Shown here in pieces: positions 16,277 to 26,432 of a stretch of DNA of 64,000 bases. The translations under genes were made by a program, and so were the position numbers. The stretch's first letter is position 1. Every line of letters begins with the position of its first letter. This DNA comes from Pseudomonas paralactis (GTDB taxonomy: Bacteria > Pseudomonadota > Gammaproteobacteria > Pseudomonadales > Pseudomonadaceae): assembly GCF_001439735.1 (NCBI RefSeq), contig NZ_JYLN01000005.1, positions 124,001 through 188,000 of the forward strand, in the 5' to 3' direction. The notes below the pieces were generated by a model that was not told the origin of the DNA, made no database searches, and worked only from the letters and a program-made list of their open reading frames with translations.

Positions 16277-19200
16277 ATGAGCTACGCCGAACTGCATTGC
16301 CTGTCCAACTTCAGTTTCCAGCGTGGTGCCTCCAGTGCACTGGAGCTGTTCCAGCGGGCCAAACACCAGGGTTACAGCGCCCTGGCAATCACCGATGAAT
16401 GCACCTTGTCGGGCATTGTACGGGCCTGGCAAGCGGCGAAAGCGGTGGGCTTGCCGCTGATTATCGGCAGTGAAGTGTGCATCGAAAACGGCCCCAAACT
16501 GGTGCTGCTGGTGCAAGACCTCAGCGGCTACCAGCACCTGTGCAGGCTGATCACTCTGGCCCGGCGCCGTGCCGAAAAAGGCCGTTACCGTCTGCTGCAG
16601 GAAGACTTCGAGCAACCACTGCCCGGCCTGCTGGCGCTGTGGGTGGCGCAGGACCACGACACCCAGGCCTCGATCCAATGGCTGCGCCGCACCTTCGCCG
16701 GGCGCCTGTGGTTGGCGGTGCAATTGCATTGCGGCCAGGACGACGAACACCACCTGGGACAACGCCTGAACCTGGCCGCCCAGTTGCAGATTCCGGCGGT
16801 GGCTTGCGGGGATGTGCACATGCACGCTCGCGGCCGCCGCGCCCTGCAAGACACCATGACCGCCATCCGTCATCACGTCGCCGTGGCCGACGCCGGTACG
16901 CTGTTGCATCCCAATGGCGAGCGGCATTTGCGCAGCCTCGATGCCCTGGCCGCGCTGTACCCGCAAGCGCTGCTTGACGAAACCCTGGCGATTGCACGGC
17001 GTTGCACCTTCGGCCTGAGCCAGTTGCGCTATCACTACCCACGCGAACTGGTGCCGACAGGCCATGACGCCGCCTCCTGGTTGCGTGCGGTCACCGAAGA
17101 AGGCATTGCCCGGCGCTGGCCCAAGGGCGCCGATGCCAGGACCTTGCAGCAGATCGACAAGGAACTGGGACTGATCAGCGAGTTGGGCTACGAAAGTTAT
17201 TTCCTCACGGTTCACGACATTGTGCGCTTCGCCCGCAGCCGTTCGATCCTGTGCCAGGGCCGTGGCTCGGCGGCCAATTCGGCGGTGTGTTTTGCCTTGG
17301 GAATTACCGAAATCGACCCAAGCCTGACCGACATGCTGTTCGAGCGCTTCCTCTCCAAAGAGCGCAATGAACCGCCGGATATCGACGTGGACTTTGAGCA
17401 CGAACGCCGCGAAGAAGTGCTGCAATACGTATTCCAGCGTTACGGCCGCCACCGTGCAGCGTTGACGGCGGTGGTCAGCAGCTACCATGCCGCCGGCGCG
17501 GTGCGCGATGTGGCCAAGGCCCTCGGGCTGCCGCCGGACCAGATCAATGCGCTGGCCGACTGCTGCGGGCGCTGGAGCGATGACGCGCCACCTCTTGAAC
17601 GCCTGCGTGAAAGCGGCTTCGACCCGGACAGCCCACTGCTGCGCCGCGTGTTGACGCTCACCGGGCAATTGATCGGTTTCCCCCGGCACCTGTCCCAGCA
17701 CCCTGGCGGTTTCGTGATTAGCGAATACCCGCTGGACACCCTGGTGCCGGTGGAGAACGCGGCCATGGCTGAGCGCACCATCATCCAGTGGGACAAGGAT
17801 GACCTGGACGCCGTCGGCCTGCTCAAAGTGGATATCCTCGCCCTCGGTATGCTCAGTGCCATCCGCCGCTGTTTCGATTTGCTGCGTCGGCATCGCAACC
17901 TGGATTTGAGCCTGGCGAACATTCCCAAGGAAGATCCGGCGACCTACGCCATGATCAGTAAGGCCGACACCATCGGCGTGTTCCAGATCGAATCGCGGGC
18001 ACAGATGTCGATGTTGCCCAGGCTCAAGCCGCAAACCTTCTATGACCTGGTGATCGAAGTCGCCATCGTGCGCCCTGGGCCGATTCAGGGCGGCATGGTG
18101 CATCCGTATTTGCGCCGCAGGAACAAAGAGGAAGCAGAAACCTATCCTTCACCCCAATTGGAGGCCGTGCTCAAACGCACCCTGGGTGTCCCTTTGTTCC
18201 AGGAACAAGTGATGCAGATCGCCATGGTCGCCGCCGACTACAGCCCTGGTGAGGCCGACCAGTTGCGCCGCTCCATGGCCGCCTGGAAACGTCACGGCGG
18301 TCTGGAGCCGCACCAGAAACGTCTGCGCGACGGTATGCTCAAGAACGGCTACACCGAAGCTTTTGCCGCGCAGATTTTCGAGCAGATCAAAGGCTTTGGC
18401 AGCTATGGCTTCCCCGAATCCCACGCGGCCAGTTTTGCCCTGCTGACCTACGCCAGTTGCTGGCTCAAGTGCCATGAGCCGGCGGCTTTCGCCTGTGCGC
18501 TGATCAACAGCTGGCCCATGGGTTTCTACAGCCCGGACCAGATCCTGCAGGACGCCCGGCGCCATCGTTTGCAGATCCGCCCGGTGGATGTGCAAGCCAG
18601 TGACTGGGATTGCAGCCTGGAGCCTATCGATGGTCGGCAACCGGCGATTCGGATGGGCTTGCGTATGATCTCGGGGTTTCGCGAGGACGATGGGCGGCGC
18701 ATCGAAGCCGCACGCCAACGGCAACCGTTCAGCGACATCGCCGACCTGGACGCACGCGCTGGCCTGGATGCCCGGGCCCAGGCGCTGCTGGCGGATGCCG
18801 GAGCCTTGCGCGCCCTGGCCGGCAACCGGCACCAGGCCCGCTGGGACATGGCCGGTGTGCACAAGCAACTCGGCTTGTTTGCCGGCCAGCCAAGTCCGGA
18901 TGAAACCGTAGTGCAATTGCCCGCGCCCAGCGTAGGCGAGGACCTGCAAGCCGATTACGCCACGCTGGGCACCACCCTTGGGCCGCATCCCCTGGCCTTG
19001 CTGCGCACCGAGTTGCGCAAGCGCCGCTGCCGCAGTTCCCAAGAGTTGCTGGCGGTGGAGCATGGGCGCAATGTGAGCATCGTCGGTTTGGTAACCGGTC
19101 GGCAGCGCCCCGGTACGGCCAGTGGTGTGACCTTTGTCACCCTCGAAGATGAATTCGGCAACCTCAATGTGGTGGTCTGGCGCGACCTGGCCGAGCGCCA

Positions 19201-19348
19201 GCGCCAGGCGCTGGTGGGCTCGCGCCTGCTCAAGGTGGATGGACGCTGGGAAGCGGTGGGCGAGGTGCGGCATTTGATCGCAGGGCGCCTGACCGATTTG
19301 ACGCCGCTGTTGGATGGAATCGTGGTGCGCAGCCGGGATTTTCATTGA
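16277..19348 (+). CDS. dnaE2: Error-prone DNA polymerase III alpha subunit DnaE2
   Basis: This 1023-residue protein has the usual DnaE2 length. An N-terminal PHP domain starts with [21 protein letters not shown]. The polymerase core has [22 protein letters not shown] segments, [18 protein letters not shown] and the catalytic [20 protein letters not shown] (two aspartates, about 369-371). A helix-hairpin-helix and an OB-fold ([18 protein letters not shown]) follow. It copies past lesions after SOS induction together with ImuA and ImuB. The operon is interrupted by a REPIN before its ATG, and no strong Shine-Dalgarno is evident. Confidence 0.95.
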   Translation: MSYAELHCLSNFSFQRGASSALELFQRAKHQGYSALAITDECTLSGIVRAWQAAKAVGLPLIIGSEVCIENGPKLVLLVQDLSGYQHLCRLITLARRRAEKGRYRLLQEDFEQPLPGLLALWVAQDHDTQASIQWLRRTFAGRLWLAVQLHCGQDDEHHLGQRLNLAAQLQIPAVACGDVHMHARGRRALQDTMTAIRHHVAVADAGTLLHPNGERHLRSLDALAALYPQALLDETLAIARRCTFGLSQLRYHYPRELVPTGHDAASWLRAVTEEGIARRWPKGADARTLQQIDKELGLISELGYESYFLTVHDIVRFARSRSILCQGRGSAANSAVCFALGITEIDPSLTDMLFERFLSKERNEPPDIDVDFEHERREEVLQYVFQRYGRHRAALTAVVSSYHAAGAVRDVAKALGLPPDQINALADCCGRWSDDAPPLERLRESGFDPDSPLLRRVLTLTGQLIGFPRHLSQHPGGFVISEYPLDTLVPVENAAMAERTIIQWDKDDLDAVGLLKVDILALGMLSAIRRCFDLLRRHRNLDLSLANIPKEDPATYAMISKADTIGVFQIESRAQMSMLPRLKPQTFYDLVIEVAIVRPGPIQGGMVHPYLRRRNKEEAETYPSPQLEAVLKRTLGVPLFQEQVMQIAMVAADYSPGEADQLRRSMAAWKRHGGLEPHQKRLRDGMLKNGYTEAFAAQIFEQIKGFGSYGFPESHAASFALLTYASCWLKCHEPAAFACALINSWPMGFYSPDQILQDARRHRLQIRPVDVQASDWDCSLEPIDGRQPAIRMGLRMISGFREDDGRRIEAARQRQPFSDIADLDARAGLDARAQALLADAGALRALAGNRHQARWDMAGVHKQLGLFAGQPSPDETVVQLPAPSVGEDLQADYATLGTTLGPHPLALLRTELRKRRCRSSQELLAVEHGRNVSIVGLVTGRQRPGTASGVTFVTLEDEFGNLNVVVWRDLAERQRQALVGSRLLKVDGRWEAVGEVRHLIAGRLTDLTPLLDGIVVRSRDFH

Positions 19349-19446
19349 GTTCAGTGGTTTGTGCATTCCAATGCGTACAAGATGAAACCATCCACCGTCG
19401 GCGCGCTCCAAAACTTGCGATTGTCTACTCCTGCGCACAGAGCCTA

Positions 19447-21159
19447 ATGATGCAATTTTTATCCAACCCCCACGGCTGTGAAGGCTGGGCCGGCGAAATG
19501 GCTCAGCGGATTCGCACGTTTGACTGGTCAACGACCGACCTTGGCCCTCTGGATCAGTGGTCCACAAGCCTGGCTTGCACCGTGCAAATGATGCTCGCCT
19601 CACCGGTGCCGATGGTGATGTTGTGGGGGCGGGCGGGGTACATGATCTACAACGACAGCTATTCGGCATTTGCCGGCGGGCGCCATCCCTACCTATTGGG
19701 CACGCCGGTGGAGCTGGGCTGGCCGGAGGTGGCCGAATTCAATCGGCATGTGGTCGATACATGCCTGGCGGGCGGGACCTTGTCGTTCAACAACAAGGAA
19801 CTGGTGTTGTCGCGTCACGGCCGGCCGGAAAGCGTGTGGCTGGACCTCTATTACAGCCCGGTGGCCGGTGATAATCAGGAGCCGGCCGGCGTGCTGGCGA
19901 TTGTGGTGGAAACCACCGAGCTGGTGAAGTCCGAGCGGGTACGTCAGGAGCTCACCCATAATCTGGAGCAACGCGTGGCCGCTGAGGTGCAGGCGCGCTC
20001 TGCCGCCGAAGACCAGTTGCGTCAGTCACAAAAGCTGGAGGCGATTGGCGGCCTCACCGGGGGCGTTGCCCATGACTTCAATAACCTGCTGCAAGTGATC
20101 GCCGGCAATCTGCATTTGCTTGCCCGGCATGAACCGGACAATTGCCAGGTGCAACGTCGCGTCACCGCGGCCATCGCCGCAGTCGAGCGTGGGGCCAAGC
20201 TGTCCTCGCAACTGCTGGCGTTTGCCCGACGCCAACCGTTATCACCGGCGGTGTACAACCCGCAACGCATCTACGCCGGTCTGGGCGAGTTGCTGCAACG
20301 GGCGCTGGGCGAAACCATTCATATCGACGTGCAACTGCCCCAGGACTCCTGGTGCATCAATGTCGACCGCAACCAGTTGGAAAACGCGCTGCTTAACCTG
20401 GCGATCAACGCCCGGGATGCCATGCAGGGCGAGGGGGTAATTCGCATCACCGGGGAAAACGTCATCCTCAACCCCAACGATTGCGTCGGTAAAAGCATCA
20501 GGCCCGGCGAGTACGTGCGCCTGGCGGTGTCCGATACCGGTGTAGGCATGTCCCAGGCGACCCTCAAGCGCGCCTTCGAACCCTTTTTCACCACCAAGCG
20601 CGAAGGCCACGGCACCGGCCTGGGGCTGAGCATGGTGTTTGGTTTTGTACGCCAGAGTGGTGGGCACGTGGATATGTGGAGCGAGGAGGGCAAGGGCTCA
20701 GTGGTACAGATGTATTTTCCCCACAGCCTGGAGCCCGAATGCCTCGACGACGACAGTGACGTGGACCTGCAAGGCGGCCAGGAAACCATCCTGGTGGTCG
20801 AGGACAATGAAGGCGTGCGCCTGACGGTGGTCGAGTTGCTGCAGCAGTCGGGCTATACCGTACTGACCGCCGAAGATGGCGACCGCGCGATGCAGGTGTT
20901 GCAGCGCGGCGCGGCGCCGGACCTGATCTTCACCGACGTGGTAATGCCAGGCCGGGTCAAGAGCACCGACCTGGCCACTTGGGCGCGTGCGCAAAACCCG
21001 CCGGTGGCGGTGCTGTTCACCTCCGGCCACACCCGCGACATTCTGTCCTCCAATCATTTGCTCAGCGCCGACATCCACCTGCTGAGCAAACCCTACAGTC
21101 CTGATGCCCTGACTCAACGCGTGCGCAGGGTGCTCAGCGCAAGACAAGGTTGCCCATGA
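19447..21159 (+). CDS. Hybrid sensor histidine kinase/response regulator
   Basis: This encodes 570 residues with no transmembrane segment, so it is cytoplasmic. The N-terminal PAS-like region (about 40-150) includes MLWGRAGYMIYNDSYSAFAG. A short coiled coil leads to the HisKA domain with GGVAHDFNNLLQ (His about 209). The HATPase has the N box LLNLAINARDAM, DTGVGM and GTGLGLS. A receiver domain ends the protein, with phospho-acceptor Asp in FTDVVMPG (about 497). Start 19447 is one choice; a TTG at 19345 overlapping the dnaE2 stop is possible. It overlaps the UvrA-like gene by ATGA. The signal is unknown. Confidence 0.9.
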   Translation: MMQFLSNPHGCEGWAGEMAQRIRTFDWSTTDLGPLDQWSTSLACTVQMMLASPVPMVMLWGRAGYMIYNDSYSAFAGGRHPYLLGTPVELGWPEVAEFNRHVVDTCLAGGTLSFNNKELVLSRHGRPESVWLDLYYSPVAGDNQEPAGVLAIVVETTELVKSERVRQELTHNLEQRVAAEVQARSAAEDQLRQSQKLEAIGGLTGGVAHDFNNLLQVIAGNLHLLARHEPDNCQVQRRVTAAIAAVERGAKLSSQLLAFARRQPLSPAVYNPQRIYAGLGELLQRALGETIHIDVQLPQDSWCINVDRNQLENALLNLAINARDAMQGEGVIRITGENVILNPNDCVGKSIRPGEYVRLAVSDTGVGMSQATLKRAFEPFFTTKREGHGTGLGLSMVFGFVRQSGGHVDMWSEEGKGSVVQMYFPHSLEPECLDDDSDVDLQGGQETILVVEDNEGVRLTVVELLQQSGYTVLTAEDGDRAMQVLQRGAAPDLIFTDVVMPGRVKSTDLATWARAQNPPVAVLFTSGHTRDILSSNHLLSADIHLLSKPYSPDALTQRVRRVLSARQGCP

Positions 21160-23675
21160 CATCACAGCGCAACATCCCTGCGGTTAGCGCCCAGCAATCG
21201 GGCTTTGTCAGGGTGCGTGGCGCCCGTGAACATAACCTGCGTAACGTCGACGTCGATATTCCCCGCGATGCCCTGGTGGTGTTTACCGGTGTGTCCGGCT
21301 CCGGCAAATCGTCCCTGGCGTTTTCCACCGTGTATGCCGAAGCGCAACGTCGCTATTTCGAATCGGTGGCGCCCTATGCGCGGCGCTTGATCGACCAGGT
21401 AGGCGTGCCGGATGTGGACAGCATTGAGGGCTTGCCGCCGGCGGTGGCCCTGCAACAGCAACGCGGCACGCCGAGTGCGCGCTCCTCGGTGGGCAGCGTC
21501 ACTACCCTGTCCAGCCTGATCCGTATGCTGTATTCCCGCGCCGGCAGCTATCCGCCGGGGCAGGCCATGCTGTATGCCGAGGATTTTTCCCCGAACCTGC
21601 CTCAGGGCGCGTGCCCGCAATGCCATGGTTTGGGCCGCGTGTATGAAGTGACCGAAGCACTGATGGTGCCCGATCCCTCCTTGACTATCCGCCAGCGTGC
21701 GGTGGCGTCGTGGCCGCTGGCATGGCAGGGCCAGAACCTGCGCGACATCCTTGTGACGCTGGGCTATGACGTCGACGTCCCTTGGCGTGAGCTGCCGAAA
21801 AAACAGCGTGACTGGATCCTGTTCACCGAAGAAACCCCCACCGTGCCGGTGTACGCCGGCTTCACCCCGCAGCAGACCCGCGATGCGTTGAAGCGCAAGC
21901 TCGAACCCAGCTACCAGGGCACCTTCAGCGGCGCCCGGCGCTATATCCTGCACACCTTCGCCCACACCCAAAGCGCGCTGATGAAAAAGCGCGTCTCGCA
22001 GTTCATGCAAGGCAGTGCCTGCCCGTTATGCCACGGCAAGCGCCTCACCCAGGCAGCACTGTCGGTGAAGTTTGCCGGGGTGGATATCGGTGAGTTGTCG
22101 CAACTGTCCCTGGCACAATTGGCCGAGTTGCTGCAGCCGGTGGCGGCGGGGCAGGACAAGATGAAGTTGTCGGTGGAAAAACGCCTGGCAGCCCAGCGCA
22201 TTGCGCAGGACTTGCTCGAACGGGTGAACACCTTGATCGAGTTGGGCCTGGGCTATCTGTCGCTGGAGCGCAGCACGCCGACCCTGTCGTCGGGAGAGTT
22301 GCAGCGCTTGCGCCTGGCCACCCAGTTGGGCTCGCAGTTGTTCGGCGTCATCTATGTGCTGGACGAGCCCTCGGCGGGCCTGCATCCGGCGGATGGCGAA
22401 GCGTTGTTCAGCGCGCTTGAGCGCTTGAAGGCCGCGGGTAATTCATTGTTTGTGGTGGAGCATGACCTGGAAACCATGCGCCGCGCCGACTGGTTGATCG
22501 ACGTGGGCCCGGCGGCCGGGGAACACGGCGGGCAAGTGCTGTACAGCGGGCCCCCTGCGGGGTTGGAGGCTGTCGAGGCGTCACAGACCCGTGAGTACCT
22601 GTTTGCCCCACAGCGCCCGGCCAACGTGGCGCGGCGCGAGCCCAGCGCTTGGTTGAAGCTCGACGGGGTGACGCGTAATAACCTCCAGGACCTGACGGTG
22701 GAATTTCCGCTGGGCTGCTTTACCGCGGTAACCGGTATTTCCGGCTCGGGTAAATCCAGCCTGGTCAGCCAGGCGTTGCTGGAGCTGGTGGGCACGGGGC
22801 TTGGGCGCGTGCTGGAAAACGACGACGAACCCAGCCTGGAAGACGCCGCACCGCAAGCCAGTGGCGGGCGCATCAGTGCCGGGCTGGAACACATTCGCCG
22901 CCTGGTGCAGGTGGACCAAAAACCCATCGGTCGCACGCCGCGTTCTAACCTGGCGACCTACACCGGGCTGTTCGACCATGTGCGCAAGCTGTTCGCCGCC
23001 ACGCCGGCAGCCAAGAAGCGCGGTTATGACGCCGGGCAATTTTCCTTCAACGTTGCCAAGGGCCGGTGCCCGAACTGCGAAGGTGAAGGCTTTGTCAGTG
23101 TTGAACTGCTGTTTATGCCCAGCGTGTATGCGCCATGCCCCACCTGCCATGGTGCGCGCTATAACCCCGAAACTCTGGCGATCAAATGGCAGGGTTTGAA
23201 CATCGCGCAGGTGCTGGGGCTGACGGTCGAGCAGGCAGTGGAAGTCTTTGCCGAGCAGGCTGGCGTACTGCGCTCATTGCAAGTGCTGCGCGATATCGGC
23301 CTGGGCTATTTGCGTCTTGGTCAGCCCGCCACCGAACTGTCCGGCGGTGAAGCCCAACGCATCAAGCTCGCCACCGAACTGCAACGCAATGCCCGCGGCG
23401 CTACCTTGTATGTACTCGATGAGCCGACCACCGGCTTGCACCCCAAGGATGTCGACCGCTTGCTCAACCAGTTGAATCAACTGGTAGACGCGGGGCATAG
23501 CGTGGTTGTGGTCGAGCATGAGATGCGTGTGGTGGCCCAGAGCGACTGGGTCATTGATATCGGGCCGGGGGCAGGGGACCAGGGCGGGAAGGTAGTGGTG
23601 TGCGGTACGCCGCACAAGGTTGCCAAAAGCAAGAACAGTCGCACCGCGACTTACCTGGCCCAAGCGCTAACCTGA
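21156..23675 (+). CDS. UvrA-like excinuclease ABC ATPase (UvrA2 type)
   Basis: This encodes 839 residues, about 100 fewer than standard UvrA. Two ABC ATPase units are seen: GVSGSGKSSLAFSTVYAEAQ with LSSGELQRLRLATQL and VLDEPSAGLHP, then GISGSGKSSLVSQALLEL with LSGGEAQRIKLATEL and VLDEPTTGLHP. Zinc-finger cysteines are at CPQCHG, CPLCHG, CPNCEG and CPTCHG. Shortened UvrA2 proteins typically lack the UvrB-binding region and are linked to resistance to DNA-damaging drugs. The start overlaps the kinase stop as ATGA, so the two are translationally coupled. Confidence 0.9.
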   Translation: MTSQRNIPAVSAQQSGFVRVRGAREHNLRNVDVDIPRDALVVFTGVSGSGKSSLAFSTVYAEAQRRYFESVAPYARRLIDQVGVPDVDSIEGLPPAVALQQQRGTPSARSSVGSVTTLSSLIRMLYSRAGSYPPGQAMLYAEDFSPNLPQGACPQCHGLGRVYEVTEALMVPDPSLTIRQRAVASWPLAWQGQNLRDILVTLGYDVDVPWRELPKKQRDWILFTEETPTVPVYAGFTPQQTRDALKRKLEPSYQGTFSGARRYILHTFAHTQSALMKKRVSQFMQGSACPLCHGKRLTQAALSVKFAGVDIGELSQLSLAQLAELLQPVAAGQDKMKLSVEKRLAAQRIAQDLLERVNTLIELGLGYLSLERSTPTLSSGELQRLRLATQLGSQLFGVIYVLDEPSAGLHPADGEALFSALERLKAAGNSLFVVEHDLETMRRADWLIDVGPAAGEHGGQVLYSGPPAGLEAVEASQTREYLFAPQRPANVARREPSAWLKLDGVTRNNLQDLTVEFPLGCFTAVTGISGSGKSSLVSQALLELVGTGLGRVLENDDEPSLEDAAPQASGGRISAGLEHIRRLVQVDQKPIGRTPRSNLATYTGLFDHVRKLFAATPAAKKRGYDAGQFSFNVAKGRCPNCEGEGFVSVELLFMPSVYAPCPTCHGARYNPETLAIKWQGLNIAQVLGLTVEQAVEVFAEQAGVLRSLQVLRDIGLGYLRLGQPATELSGGEAQRIKLATELQRNARGATLYVLDEPTTGLHPKDVDRLLNQLNQLVDAGHSVVVVEHEMRVVAQSDWVIDIGPGAGDQGGKVVVCGTPHKVAKSKNSRTATYLAQALT

Positions 23676-23710
23676 TAGCCAAATGTGGGAGGGGCCAAGG
23701 CCAGGCAGTT

Positions 23711-23808
23711 GTAGGAGCGAGCTCGCTCGCGAAAAGCCCATAGGCGCCGCGATTATTCAGGAAGCACGCGTTATCGTTGGCGTTTTTCGCGAGCAAGCTC
23801 GCTCCTAC
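23711..23808. repeat. REPIN
   Basis: The left arm reads GTAGGAGCGAGCTCGCTCGC and the right arm GCGAGCAAGCTCGCTCCTAC, around a 58-base centre. A shorter GTGGGAGGGG fragment at 23685 precedes it. It separates the convergent UvrA-like and transketolase genes. Confidence 0.9.
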
Positions 23809-23841
23809 AGGCATTAGGGCACGCCCCATCCCACCTGTTGA

Positions 23842-25896
23842 TCAGCGTTTGTTCAGTTGGGTCTGCTCCCTGGCCAGCTTCACCACATTCTCCACGGTAA
23901 ACCCGAACTTTTCCTGCAACTTGGCCAACGGCGCCGACGCGCCAAAGCTGTTCATCACCACCTTGGCGCCGGTTTGCCCGACGTAGCGATCCCAACCCAG
24001 AGGGCCTGCTTGCTCTAGCACGACCCGGGCCTTTATCGCGGGCGGCAAGACGCTGTCGCGGTAGGCTTGATCCTGGTCTTCAAACAGCTCCCAACTCGGC
24101 ATCGATACCACTTGCGCGGCCACGCCTTCGCCCCTGAGTTGCTCGTAGGCAGCCACCGCCAGGCTGACCTCACTGCCGGTCGCGATCAGTATGACCTCAG
24201 GCTTATCCGCACCAGCCAACACATAGGCACCTTTGGCCGCACCGGAGGCGCACGCATACCGGGTGCGGTCCAGGGTCGGCAGCGCCTGGCGCGACAGCAC
24301 CACGCAGCTTGGCCGATGGGTTTGCGCCAGGGCCACCTTCCATAACTCCAGGGTTTCATTGGCGTCGCCCGGGCGCAGGGTCAACAGCCCCGGCGTGGCG
24401 CGCAGTTGAGTCAGGTGTTCGATCGGCTGGTGTGTCGGCCCGTCTTCACCCACGCCGATGGAGTCATGGGTAAACACGAAAATCACCGGTAGTTCCATGA
24501 TCGCCGCCAGGCGGATCGGCGGTTTCATATAGTCGCTGAACACCAGAAAGGTCGAGGTGTACGGACGCAGATAGGACAGCGCCATGCCATTGGCAATCGC
24601 ACCCATGGCGTGCTCGCGGATGCCGAAGTGCAGGTTGCGCCCGCTGTAGTCATCGGCGCTGAAACGCCCGGCACCGTCGAAGGTCAGGTTGGTTTTGGTC
24701 GACGGCGACAAATCCGCCGAGCCGCCCAGTAACCAGGGGATCTGTTGGGCGAAGGCATTCAGTACCTCGCCGCCGGAGGCGCGGCTGGCAACGCCCTTGG
24801 CATCGGCGGCAAAGCTGGGCAGATGCGCCTGCCATTGCTCGGGCATTTCCCCGGCGCGCATCCGGTGCAGTTCATCGGCGCGTGGCGGGTCGAGGGTTGC
24901 CAGGGTCTGGTTCCATTCGGCGTACAGCGGTTCAGCGCGCTCGTAGAGGGCATCGCGCAGGACGCTGCGGGCCTCGTCGGGCACCAGAAAACTCGAATCC
25001 TGCGGCCAGCCATAAGCAGCCTTGGTCAGGCGAATCTCGTCTTCGCCCAATGGCTCGCCATGGGCGGCAGCGGTGTTGTGCTTATGCGGCGAACCATAGC
25101 CAATCACGCTGTCGACCACGATCAGGGTCGGCGCGCCGGTGTTGGCCTTGAAGGTTTCCAGCGCCACGCTCAACGCCTGCAAGTCATTGGCGTCGGTGAC
25201 GTGCTGGGTGTGCCAGCCGTAGGCCTGGAAGCGCTTGATCACATCTTCGCTGAACGCCAGTTCGGTGTGGCCCTCAATGCTGATGGTGTTGTTGTCGTAG
25301 ATCCAGCACAGGTTATCCAGCTTCAAGTGCCCGGCCATGGAGGCCGCTTCGCTGCTGATGCCTTCCATCATGTCGCCGTCACCGCACAGGGTGTAGACGT
25401 CATAGTCGAACAGCACCTGGTCGTCGCGGTTAAAGCGCTCGGCCAGCCAACGCTGGGCCATGGCCATGCCCACGCTGTTGGCGCAGCCCTGGCCGAGCGG
25501 GCCGGTGGTGGTTTCCACGCCGGTGGTCATACGGTACTCGGGGTGGCCTGGGGTCTTGGAGCCCATCTGCCGGAACTGCTTGATATCGTCGAGGCTGATG
25601 GCCGGCTGGCCGGAGCGCTGGCCGTGCGCGTCAATTTCCACCACACCGGCCAGGTGCAACAGCGAATACAGCAACATCGACGCATGACCCACGGACAACA
25701 CAAAACGGTCACGGTTAGGCCAGTCGGGATGTTCAGGGTGATAACGCAGGAAGCGACTCCACAGCGTATACCCCACCGGCGCCAGGCCCATGGGGGTGCC
25801 CGGATGCCCCGAATTGGCCTTCTGCACGGCGTCCATGGCCAGGGTGCGCAGGGTGTTGATGCATTGAGTGTCGGCAGCAGTGGCGGCGTGATTCAT
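23842..25896 (-). CDS. tkt: Transketolase
   Basis: This encodes 684 residues. GGGAGACAGG before the ATG at 25896 favours it over longer versions. The thiamine diphosphate motif GDGDMMEGISSEA with IYDNNTISIEG, the N-terminal MDAVQKANSGHPGTPMGLAPVGYTLW stretch and the pyrimidine-domain FSDYMKPPIRLAA match. It moves two-carbon ketol units in the non-oxidative pentose phosphate pathway. It is not followed by epd/pgk as the housekeeping Pseudomonas gene usually is, and its sequence is somewhat unusual, so it may be a second transketolase. That is inference. Confidence 0.93.
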   Translation of the reverse strand: MNHAATAADTQCINTLRTLAMDAVQKANSGHPGTPMGLAPVGYTLWSRFLRYHPEHPDWPNRDRFVLSVGHASMLLYSLLHLAGVVEIDAHGQRSGQPAISLDDIKQFRQMGSKTPGHPEYRMTTGVETTTGPLGQGCANSVGMAMAQRWLAERFNRDDQVLFDYDVYTLCGDGDMMEGISSEAASMAGHLKLDNLCWIYDNNTISIEGHTELAFSEDVIKRFQAYGWHTQHVTDANDLQALSVALETFKANTGAPTLIVVDSVIGYGSPHKHNTAAAHGEPLGEDEIRLTKAAYGWPQDSSFLVPDEARSVLRDALYERAEPLYAEWNQTLATLDPPRADELHRMRAGEMPEQWQAHLPSFAADAKGVASRASGGEVLNAFAQQIPWLLGGSADLSPSTKTNLTFDGAGRFSADDYSGRNLHFGIREHAMGAIANGMALSYLRPYTSTFLVFSDYMKPPIRLAAIMELPVIFVFTHDSIGVGEDGPTHQPIEHLTQLRATPGLLTLRPGDANETLELWKVALAQTHRPSCVVLSRQALPTLDRTRYACASGAAKGAYVLAGADKPEVILIATGSEVSLAVAAYEQLRGEGVAAQVVSMPSWELFEDQDQAYRDSVLPPAIKARVVLEQAGPLGWDRYVGQTGAKVVMNSFGASAPLAKLQEKFGFTVENVVKLAREQTQLNKR

Positions 25897-26071
25897 GAAA
25901 CCTGTCTCCCTCGGGTGGCGATCTACAGTGGAGGGCAGGGCACGGCAAAGGTTTGATCCCATCGGATGCAGCGCGACGAACGGGGCTGTATTGACCTCAA
26001 ACATGACAAGACCCATTGGAATGGGCTAGCTTCAAGGGCGTAGACCATTGATCAATCTGTGGAGGTACGCC

Positions 26072-26296
26072 ATGCCAGTGAAACACGACCTGTATCAGGA
26101 CTTGGGTGTCAGCAAGGAAGACGTTCACAAGCGCAGGGCGGAGGACAAACGGCTGGATTCGCTGCTCACTCAATATGACGACGCCGACGCGAATGTACTA
26201 AAAGCGGAAAAAGCCAGTGCCAGCGATGAGGAAGTGGAAAACCTGAAGAAGAAACGGCTGCTGATCAAGGACGAGATCGCCGGGCGATTGGGCTAG
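26072..26296 (+). CDS. DUF465 (YdcH-like) small protein
   Basis: This encodes 74 residues. GGAGG lies six bases before the ATG at 26072. It is a helical, highly charged hairpin with DKRLDSLLTQYDDADANVLKA and LKKKRLLIKDEIAGRL, typical of the YdcH/DUF465 family. Function is unknown. It is divergent from the transketolase gene and convergent with hglS. Confidence 0.8.
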   Translation: MPVKHDLYQDLGVSKEDVHKRRAEDKRLDSLLTQYDDADANVLKAEKASASDEEVENLKKKRLLIKDEIAGRLG

Positions 26297-26368
26297 GTGC
26301 AAACGGCAATATTTGTTCAGATTTGTATGCGCGACATCGCAGGGCTGTGTCTTTATGATGCGCCCCGT

Positions 26369-26423
26369 CCACCCGGCTCTGGGGACTGTTGCGGCGCAAG
26401 GATTGTGCTGCTGAGCCGGGTGG
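26369..26423. terminator. Nested inverted repeat, likely bidirectional terminator
   Basis: CCACCCGGCTC (26369-26379) and GAGCCGGGTGG (26413-26423) form a perfect 11-base stem around a 33-base loop that itself can pair (GCGGCGCAA with TTGTGCTGC, allowing G-U). It sits between two convergent genes. The T-rich stretch after it on the plus strand (CCTCTTT) is modest. Confidence 0.5.
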
Positions 26424-26432
26424 GCATCCTCT

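Noticed and set aside
15698..18103. An 801-codon open frame on the minus strand
   Set aside because: It lies opposite imuB and dnaE2, whose motifs are clear; the long frame is a GC-rich codon-bias shadow.
24745..25956. A 403-codon open frame on the plus strand
   Set aside because: It is antisense to the transketolase gene and has no recognisable domain.
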